Part shown: piece after piece, positions 1 to 5,031 of the stretch
How the letters are laid out: each line of letters opens with the position of its first letter
How positions within the stretch are numbered: position 1 is the stretch's first letter
DNA from: Clostridia bacterium
GTDB taxonomy: Bacteria > Bacillota > Clostridia > Lachnospirales > Anaerotignaceae
DNA: 12,617 nt
Direction: 5' to 3'
NCBI GenBank assembly: GCA_900757025.1
Contig: CAAEMG010000167.1
Location: 1 to 12,617 of the forward strand
Notes under the pieces: generated by a model
Database searches by the model: none
The model's input: only the letters and a program-made list of their open reading frames with translations
Told to the model about the DNA's origin: nothing
Translations under genes and position numbers: made by a program

Positions 1-19
1 AATAATAAAAAGTGAATAT

Positions 20-91
20 GGTGCCATAGCCAAGTGGTAAGGCAAAGGTCTGCAACACCTCTATGCATCGGTTCAAATCCGATCGACGCCT
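20..91 (+). tRNA. tRNA-Cys (anticodon GCA), atypical
   Basis: The cloverleaf can be drawn by eye. The D arm is GCC/GGC around an AAGTGGTAA loop. The anticodon loop at 50-56 has GCA at 52-54. The T arm at 67-83 is a perfect 5-bp ATCGG/CCGAT stem with a TTCAAAT loop. Base 91 is T, the discriminator expected for cysteine tRNA. The acceptor stem (20-26 with 84-90) pairs only partly: C24/A86 and A26/C84 are mismatched and T22-G88 is a wobble. The anticodon stem has a third mismatch, A45/C61. CCA is not encoded (bases 92-94 are CTT). It may be the last tRNA of a cluster starting before the window, or a degenerate second copy. Identity is fairly sure; functionality is less so. Confidence 0.85.
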
Positions 92-94
92 CTT

Positions 95-125
95 AAAACA
101 CTCCAATTTTGTTGGGGTGTTTTTT
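95..125 (+). terminator. Rho-independent terminator of the tRNA
   Basis: A 9-bp stem (98-106 with 112-120) around a TTTTG loop extends to 12 bp through A/T pairs. It runs directly into a T tract ending at 125. It starts four bases after the tRNA and ends that transcript. Confidence 0.85.
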
Positions 126-219
126 GTGCTTAATTTTATGATTTTTTGCAAAGAGTTGGGATAAACCTATTTCGGAAACATGATACTTAGTATTAGGTTT
201 CTTTTACGATATTTATTTT

Positions 220-478
220 TTAATTCATTGACAGTAATATCTTGTTTTTTAAATTTTTAAAATTGTGGAAACTATAACCTTTTCTCTTTATTACTTTAAC
301 ATTGTTGTTGCATTCTTCATTAAATTCCTTTGAACATTTTTAAGTTTTGTTTTTGTATATGAAGAGTTTTAGATTCCATAAATTCATAGAAAAATTATTT
401 TAGATAATAAGCCTGCACCAAATTATATGATTGCTGAAGCATTACTTCTAACGCTTGCTTGTTTTCTGCTTGCAGAAT
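220..478 (-). pseudogene. Decayed ISL3-family transposase, C-terminal remnant
   Basis: Two minus-strand frames read like the end of an ISL3-type DDE transposase, interrupted by lesions. The upstream frame (478 down to 323) gives segments such as ALEVMLQQSYNLVQAYYLK, then a stop at 395-397, then FFYEFMESK. The downstream frame (339 down to 220) gives FNEECNNNVKVIKR followed by NFKNLKNKILL and a stop. From memory of the family, intact members carry an EGxNNxIKxxKR block containing the last catalytic Glu, then NFxxFRxRIL. The match includes this Glu, the Asn pair and the KR. A frame change, an in-frame stop and an apparent internal deletion of some tens of codons show it is dead. Plus-strand bases near 141-160 (TTTTTTGCAAAGAGTTGGG) might be the old terminal inverted repeat, but this is weak. 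The N-terminal part is absent. Confidence 0.62.
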
Positions 479-513
479 CAATAATGTGATAAAAGAATAC
501 AGCGAAGTTTAAA

Positions 514-567
514 ATATTTGCGTTTGTAAGGGTACATATCTTTATTTTATTTATCAAATGCAAATAT
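514..567. repeat. 13-bp inverted repeat in AT-rich spacer
   Basis: Bases 514-526 (ATATTTGCGTTTG) pair with 555-567 (CAAATGCAAATAT), with only one G-T wobble. The loop is 28 bases. No T tract follows, so it is not a normal terminator. It could be an operator, an RNA hairpin or another relic of the dead element next to it. Confidence 0.5.
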
Positions 568-824
568 AGATTAAAAATATTATATTGTACAAAATATAAC
601 AAAAATGAAATATAATATGAACAATTTGAACAGTTATACAGAATTTAAAATGATTTTTTGTTGCATTTTAATTGTAAAACAAACCGAAAAATGTTGTTTA
701 TATGAAAATTATATGTTAATATTTTTTATGAAGATTTAAAGCGGATTTATTTGTATAGAGATAAATCATTCATATGAACGGTAAAATAAAAATCCGTACG
801 GTTTTTATAAATTACACAAATTTT
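568..824 (+). other. AT-rich spacer upstream of the esterases
   Basis: I see no gene in this stretch. It has a TATAAT at 611-616 with no good -35 at the right distance, a 7-bp hairpin at 744-767 (GATTTAT/ATAAATC), and a DNA palindrome CCGTACGG at 794-801 flanked by AAAA/TTTT arms with one mismatched pair. No riboswitch core that I recognise is present. Confidence 0.4.
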
Positions 825-857
825 TATATTGCCAACTGGCCATTGCCAATATAAGAT
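825..857 (+). promoter_or_regulatory. Putative esterase promoter inside a palindrome
   Basis: TTGCCA at 829-834 and TAAGAT at 852-857 are 17 bases apart and would start transcription near 864, about 27 bases before the ribosome binding site. The -35 matches consensus at 5 of 6 bases and the -10 at 4 of 6. The same bases form an imperfect 29-bp palindrome (825-853): outer arms TATATTG/CAATATA, inner CAA/TTG. TTGCCAA also occurs twice, 15 bases apart. This arrangement suits a dimeric repressor occluding RNA polymerase. The regulator is not in the window. Confidence 0.4.
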
Positions 858-907
858 TTTTATGGCGTTAAAGCTGTTTTTGTAAAGGCAGAAGGGGGAT
901 TTTACAA

Positions 908-1999
908 ATGAAAAAATTAATTGCAGCATTCTTAACACTTGCCATTACAGCAACGAGCTGTATATCTGTTTTTGCGGGAGAAACGGAATTTCCTACATTT
1001 AATAAAAAACCTACATATTCGGATGTAGTTGTTGCAACAGTGCCGACTGAACTTAGCGGTGCAGGTACTTCGAGAGAACTAAGAATGAACATTTATAAAC
1101 CGGCAGGAATAAAAGAAGCAACACCTGTTGTTATATATGTTCATGGCGGAAAATGGAGCACAGGAGATTATACATGTGCTTCTCTTATGGATGGAAAAAA
1201 AGAAAACGGAACATTTCTTGCATGTATGGCAACTCTTAATCATGGATGTACTGTAGTTACAGCTGATTATCGTTTGAGTCAAGAAGCATATTATCCTGCA
1301 ATGGTATGGGATTTAAAAGGCCAGATTAGATTTTTAAGGGCAAATGCAAAAAAGTATAATATTGATCCTGACAGAATTATAGTTTGGGGCGAATCGGCAG
1401 GTGGACATCTTGTAAATATGCTTGGTGTATCTGATGGAATAGAAGAACTTGAAGGAACAGTTGGCGGAAACCTTGAGTATTCTTCAAAACCGACAGCAGT
1501 TGTTGATTATTTCGGAATGACGGATATTCTTCAGCTTGCACCGGATCAATACAAACGTCCTTATGTTCAGGGTGTAGTATCTCTTTATGATACAAATGAT
1601 GCTAAAAATGCAACAAGAGCACAGGTTATAGGTTTTGGCGGAGTAACAGAGGGAGAAGGTCTTCCTACATTACGTGCTAACCTTGGAAATCAGAGTAATC
1701 CTTATGACAATCCTGAAAGTGAATATCAGGATGCCCTTCACAGAGCATATCTTGCAACACCGCTTAATTTTATAAGTAAAGATGATTGCCCTTTCTTTAT
1801 CTGTCAGGGCGGAAAAGATTTTAGGGTAGCAATGGTACAAAGTGAAAGACTTTTTGATGCACTTACAAAAGAAGGTATAGAAGCTTATATGTGCACAAGT
1901 ACACTTAAGTCTCACGGCAATCAGGGCAAATATGCCGATGATGCAGCAATTCGTTTTGTCTGCAACCAGTTTGGCTTAAGAGAACCTTCGTTATACTGA
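908..1999 (+). CDS. Secreted alpha/beta-hydrolase esterase, copy 1
   Basis: This 363-residue protein has a classical signal peptide (KK at 2-3, hydrophobic 4-20, likely cut after VFA at 23), so it is exported. The mature part is an esterase of the alpha/beta-hydrolase fold, resembling carboxylesterase/acetyl-xylan-esterase-like (BD-FAE or fold-3) families. The oxyanion motif HGG is at 79-81. The nucleophile elbow GESAG gives Ser163, and the family order points to Asp304 (GGKDFR) and His336 (KSHGNQG). An insertion of roughly 100 residues between Ser and Asp, containing GMTDILQLAPDQY, probably forms a lid. The ATG at 908 has a strong GAAGGGGGA site 8 bases upstream. The next gene is a paralogue 17 bases downstream, so they probably share a transcript. 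The substrate is unknown; an acylated plant polysaccharide or cell-wall polymer is a guess. There is no anchor, dockerin or binding module. Confidence 0.88.
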   Translation: MKKLIAAFLTLAITATSCISVFAGETEFPTFNKKPTYSDVVVATVPTELSGAGTSRELRMNIYKPAGIKEATPVVIYVHGGKWSTGDYTCASLMDGKKENGTFLACMATLNHGCTVVTADYRLSQEAYYPAMVWDLKGQIRFLRANAKKYNIDPDRIIVWGESAGGHLVNMLGVSDGIEELEGTVGGNLEYSSKPTAVVDYFGMTDILQLAPDQYKRPYVQGVVSLYDTNDAKNATRAQVIGFGGVTEGEGLPTLRANLGNQSNPYDNPESEYQDALHRAYLATPLNFISKDDCPFFICQGGKDFRVAMVQSERLFDALTKEGIEAYMCTSTLKSHGNQGKYADDAAIRFVCNQFGLREPSLY

Positions 2000-2016
2000 T
2001 TTTGGGAGGGATTAGG

Positions 2017-3099
2017 ATGAAAAAATTAATGGCACTCATTTTAAGCACAGTACTTGTTGTTAGCAGCAGCGTTTCGGCATTTGCTCAATATGAAAAGGTT
2101 ACAGATACACATTTTGATAAAACACCTACATATGCAGATGTAGTTGTAGACAATGTATCTACAAATCTTGTAAAAAAAGGTTCAAGCAGAAAACTTTGTA
2201 TGAACATATACAAACCGGAAGGAATAAAAGAAGCAACACCGGTTGTTATATATGTCCATGGTGGTGCATGGAATTCAGGAGATTACACATGCAAATCACT
2301 TATGGAAAAGGATACCGGAACAAATGACCCGTTTTTTGCCTGCATGAGATGTCTTGATATGGGTATCACTGTTGTCACAGCAGACTACAGACTCAGCACA
2401 GAGGAGCTTTTCCCTGCAATGGTATGGGACTTAAAGGGTCAGATTAGATTTTTAAGAGCTAATGCTAAAAAATACAATATTGATCCGGACAGAATTATTG
2501 TTTGGGGACAATCGGCAGGCGGACATCTTGTAAATCTTTTGGGAACGACAGACGGCGTGGAAGAACTTGAAGGAACAGTTGGCGGAAACCTTAAATATTC
2601 TTCAAAGCCTACAGCGGTTGTTGACTATTATGGAATGACAGATATTCTTCAGCTTGCACCTGATCAGTATGAAAGACCACATATTATTGACCCTATGGCA
2701 ATGTATAATCAGGCAGATGCACCTTCATCGTCACGTGCACAGCTTCTTGGATTTAATGGTGAAGGCCAGGGGCTTGATGTTCTTCGTGCAAATCTTGGAA
2801 CGCCAAGCAACCCATATGTAAATCCTGATTCGCCTTATCAGGATGCCCTTCACAGAGCATATCTTTCATGTCCACTTAACTTTATAGACAAGAATGATTG
2901 TCCGTTTGTTATTTTACAAGGTGGTTTAGACAACAGAGTTGCCCCACAGCAGAGCTATGAATTTTTTGAGCAGCTTACAAAATTTGGTGTAGAGGCATAT
3001 ATGTTTACAACATCGGCTTCAACGCATGGCAATCAGGGTGAATTTGCAGCACAGGCTGCACTTAGATTTGTATCTGACCAGTTTGGACTTGGAAAATGA
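2017..3099 (+). CDS. Secreted alpha/beta-hydrolase esterase, copy 2
   Basis: This 360-residue tandem paralogue of the preceding gene has a signal peptide likely cut after SAFA at 23. HGG is at 81-83, the nucleophile elbow is GQSAG (Ser166), and the catalytic Asp305 (GGLDNR) and His337 (STHGNQG) are in place. Residues around the elbow match copy 1 almost exactly, except that Glu before the serine is Gln here. The region 220-260 and the N-terminal mature part diverge more. Codons differ at many silent positions even where the protein is identical, so the duplication is not recent and both copies have been kept under selection. I chose ATG 2017 because GGGAGG lies at 2004-2009; an in-frame TTG at 2002 overlaps that site. 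The two copies probably differ in substrate preference. Confidence 0.88.
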   Translation: MKKLMALILSTVLVVSSSVSAFAQYEKVTDTHFDKTPTYADVVVDNVSTNLVKKGSSRKLCMNIYKPEGIKEATPVVIYVHGGAWNSGDYTCKSLMEKDTGTNDPFFACMRCLDMGITVVTADYRLSTEELFPAMVWDLKGQIRFLRANAKKYNIDPDRIIVWGQSAGGHLVNLLGTTDGVEELEGTVGGNLKYSSKPTAVVDYYGMTDILQLAPDQYERPHIIDPMAMYNQADAPSSSRAQLLGFNGEGQGLDVLRANLGTPSNPYVNPDSPYQDALHRAYLSCPLNFIDKNDCPFVILQGGLDNRVAPQQSYEFFEQLTKFGVEAYMFTTSASTHGNQGEFAAQAALRFVSDQFGLGK

Positions 3100-3242
3100 T
3101 TTATAAAATATATGAATTATATGGACAGGAAAAATATTTAGGCAGAGCCGAAACAAGTTATATTTTGTAGTATAATTTTTATAAAATATTTTTCTTGGTA
3201 ATAGGTGATGTTTTATAAACTATAAGGTTACAGTTTAATTAT

Positions 3243-3278
3243 AAAACGATTGAGCAAATTTTGTTCAATCGTTTTTTT
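3243..3278 (+). terminator. Rho-independent terminator after the esterase pair
   Basis: ACGATTGAGCA pairs with TGTTCAATCGT (10 bp from C3247-G3271 inward, one G-T), with A/T pairs extending outward. Seven T residues follow at 3272-3278. It separates the esterase transcript from the sigma factor gene. Bases 3100-3242 before it are AT-rich, with no gene seen. Confidence 0.88.
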
Positions 3279-3294
3279 ATATTTTTAAAAATTC

Positions 3295-3322
3295 TGAAAC
3301 TTTTTGCCATACTTTTCAGTCT
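3295..3322 (+). promoter_or_regulatory. Candidate ECF-type autoregulatory promoter
   Basis: TGAAAC at 3295-3300 is a typical -35 of extracytoplasmic-function sigma factors. CAGTCT lies 16 bases later, where a CGTC/CGTA-like -10 would be expected. Transcription would begin near 3329, just ahead of the AAAGGAGG site at 3331-3338. ECF operons of this type are usually self-activated. The -35 is good and the -10 imperfect, so this is tentative. Confidence 0.35.
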
Positions 3323-3345
3323 TACTTATAAAAGGAGGAAAAAAC

Positions 3346-3825
3346 ATGAAAAAAACAGAAATATTTGAAAAATTTATAAACGAAAATTTAGACTGTGTAT
3401 ATCGTTTTGCATATTCATACACAAAAAACAAAGAAGATGCGGAGGATGTGATAAACGAAAGTGTGGTGAAAGCCATAAAGGCATTAGATGGATTGAAAAA
3501 TACCGACAGTATAAAGTCATGGTTTTACAGAATTGTTGCAAACACTGCTTTAAGCACTTTAAAGGCAAAGAGCAAAATTGTATACATGGACAAAGAAGAA
3601 CTTGAACCAATACAGATAAGCGAAGATGATTACTCAAAGCTTAATTTTATGGAGCTTATAGAAAAAGTTCCTGTGAAGTTTAAAGAAATTATAATTTTAA
3701 GGTATTTTGAAAACATGAAAATTTCGGAAATTGCAGTGGTTTTGGGACTAAACGAAAATACTGTGAAAACAAGGCTGTATAAGGCTCTTAATATATTGAG
3801 AATAAACGCTGAGGAGGTTTTATAA
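3346..3825 (+). CDS. sigV: ECF-family RNA polymerase sigma factor (SigV-like)
   Basis: This 159-residue protein has the two-domain plan of group 4 sigma factors. Region 2 spans about 10-75, with the DAEDVINES core-binding segment and the WFYRIVANTA segment that contacts the -10. Region 4 spans about 105-152, with FKEIIILRY and the helix-turn-helix ISEIAVVLGLNENTVKTRLYKA that reads the -35. It directs RNA polymerase to stress promoters once freed from its anti-sigma factor. The start is ATG 3346, 7 bases after AAAGGAGG; an in-frame TTG at 3304 lacks a site. Its stop shares one base with the next start (TAATG), a typical coupling that matches sigma and anti-sigma amounts. The partner is RsiV-like, so this is assigned to the SigV/ECF30 type; the symbol is by analogy with Bacillus subtilis. 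Confidence 0.9.
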   Translation: MKKTEIFEKFINENLDCVYRFAYSYTKNKEDAEDVINESVVKAIKALDGLKNTDSIKSWFYRIVANTALSTLKAKSKIVYMDKEELEPIQISEDDYSKLNFMELIEKVPVKFKEIIILRYFENMKISEIAVVLGLNENTVKTRLYKALNILRINAEEVL

Positions 3826-4685
3826 TGAAAAACAACAAAATTGACGAATTAAAGAATGAGTATGAAAATTTACACGCTGACAAGGCTTATAGACAAACAG
3901 ATGAAAAAAGCATGAAAAAAGAACTAAACAGAAAAAAGAACATAAAACGTATTGTATCTGCGGCGGCATGCATGGCTGTATTTACAGTTGGCCTTAATGT
4001 AAGCCCATCTTTTGCATATGCAATGAGCAGCATTCCTGTTGTAAATTCAGTTGTAAAAGTACTTACACTTAACAAATATGAAGTTAAAACAGACAATTAT
4101 CAGGCAGAAATAGTTACGCCGAAAGTTGAAGGTCTTTTGGACAAAGATTTGGAAAATAAGCTGAATGAGGAATTTAAAAACAATGCAGATGCAGTTAAAG
4201 CAGCATTTGAACAGTCGGTAAATGAGCTTAAAGCAGAATATGGCGAAGATGGGTTCCATGAAGGGATTGAATTTAATTATGAAGTTAAGACAGACAATGA
4301 TAATATCCTTGCTATTGACGTATACACTTACAGCGTTGTTGGCTCTTCATCTACTGTACACGATTTTTATAATATAAACAAAAAAACAGGCGAGTTTATT
4401 ACTTTTAAAAGCCTTTTTAAAGAAGGAACGGACTATATAACGCCTATAAGCGACTATATTAAAAAAGAATGTAAGAGAATGAACGAGGAGGAAGGAGGAA
4501 TGTTTTTCCTTGCAGAAGACGGAGAAACTGACGGTTTTGACAAAATAAGCGAAAACCAGAAGTTTTACATTAATAACGATGGAAAAATAGTTATATGTTT
4601 TGACAAATATGAAATAGCCGCAGGAGCACAGGGCAGTCCGGAATTTGTGCTTCCTGATGAGGTTGTGAATGATATTTTAAAATAA
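3825..4685 (+). CDS. rsiV: RsiV-family membrane anti-sigma factor, likely lysozyme sensor
   Basis: This 286-residue type II membrane protein has a charged cytoplasmic part (1-42) that should bind the sigma factor, one membrane segment (about 43-65), and an extracellular domain with a DUF4163-like part (about 90-180) and a DUF3298 part (about 185-285). AYA at 64-66 right after the membrane segment fits the signal-peptidase cut that starts RsiV destruction. From memory of B. subtilis RsiV, matching blocks include AMSxIPV, LxxKxLExxxNEx, LKSLFK-like FKSLFKE, and FYI...KIVICFDKYEIAAG. In B. subtilis, RsiV binds lysozyme directly and proteolysis then frees SigV. Here no O-acetyltransferase or peptidoglycan deacetylase gene follows; the next gene is recD2 beyond a terminator. 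GAGGAGG at 3811-3817 supports the start. Family assignment is strong; the lysozyme ligand is inferred. Confidence 0.88.
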   Translation: MKNNKIDELKNEYENLHADKAYRQTDEKSMKKELNRKKNIKRIVSAAACMAVFTVGLNVSPSFAYAMSSIPVVNSVVKVLTLNKYEVKTDNYQAEIVTPKVEGLLDKDLENKLNEEFKNNADAVKAAFEQSVNELKAEYGEDGFHEGIEFNYEVKTDNDNILAIDVYTYSVVGSSSTVHDFYNINKKTGEFITFKSLFKEGTDYITPISDYIKKECKRMNEEEGGMFFLAEDGETDGFDKISENQKFYINNDGKIVICFDKYEIAAGAQGSPEFVLPDEVVNDILK

Positions 4686-4705
4686 AGGAATAAAAATATA
4701 ATGGT

Positions 4706-4823
4706 GTTGCCAAAGAGATGAGATTCTTCGACTGTGCATCAGAGTGAAATTACCTCCGTGGTAAATCGTTACATCTATAACTCGGATTATCATTTCTCGA
4801 AATTGATGACCGATATTATGTCT
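4706..4823. repeat. Putative structured intergenic repeat, copy A
   Basis: It begins 20 bases after the rsiV stop. GTTGCCAAAGAGATG is followed by a short hairpin (ATTCT 4723-4727 with AGAGT 4741-4745), then a second hairpin (TTACC 4750-4754 with GGTAA 4760-4764), ending with ATTATGTCT at 4815-4823. Copy B at 8853-8978 has the same order of landmarks. The GAGATGAGATTCTTCG segment resembles REP-like intergenic palindromes I recall from many bacterial genomes. A 61-codon open frame crosses it (4722-4904) but lacks a ribosome binding site, so no gene is called. Confidence 0.4.
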
Positions 4824-4918
4824 GTTTTTGCATTACAAGAAGAAGATTCGATATATAGGCGATACTCTTTAAAGTGCAGATATACAAGCACAAATTATTC
4901 CGAATAAGATAAAAAATG

Positions 4919-4951
4919 GCGAGAACACTGTTGCAGATGTTCTCGCTTTTT
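4919..4951 (+). terminator. Rho-independent terminator after rsiV
   Basis: A perfect 9-bp stem, GCGAGAACA (4919-4927) with TGTTCTCGC (4938-4946), has a 10-base loop and is followed by TTTTT. It closes the sigma/anti-sigma transcript and insulates recD2. Confidence 0.9.
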
Positions 4952-4984
4952 GTAATTACGGAAATATTCTTTTTTCTGTTCGCC

Positions 4985-5013
4985 TTTATATTTTAAAAGG
5001 GCTGTGATAAAAT
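4985..5013 (+). promoter_or_regulatory. Putative promoter of the recD2 operon
   Basis: TTTATA (4985-4990) and TAAAAT (5008-5013) are 17 bases apart, and a TG at 5005-5006 makes an extended -10. Transcription would start near 5020, only about 12 bases before the annotated ATG, so the message would be nearly leaderless. Confidence 0.45.
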
Positions 5014-5031
5014 ATTTTTAGATATTTATTT

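Noticed and set aside
908..976. Lipoprotein signal in esterase copy 1 (Cys18 in TATSC)
   Set aside because: The residue three before the Cys is Ala and the copy 2 signal peptide has no Cys; a signal peptidase I site at VFA is better.
3304..3332. SigA-like promoter TTGCCA-N17-TATAAA before the sigma factor
   Set aside because: The boxes match well, but transcription would start after the ribosome binding site, so the message would lose it. The ECF-type boxes fit the gene layout better.
3304..3345. Earlier TTG start for the sigma factor
   Set aside because: It would place the AAAGGAGG site inside the coding region and adds 14 residues not seen in ECF sigma factors.
4734..4907. Small gene starting at GTG 4734 after rsiV
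   Set aside because: No ribosome binding site, no recognised homology, and overlap with a hairpin-containing repeat; kept only as a finding.
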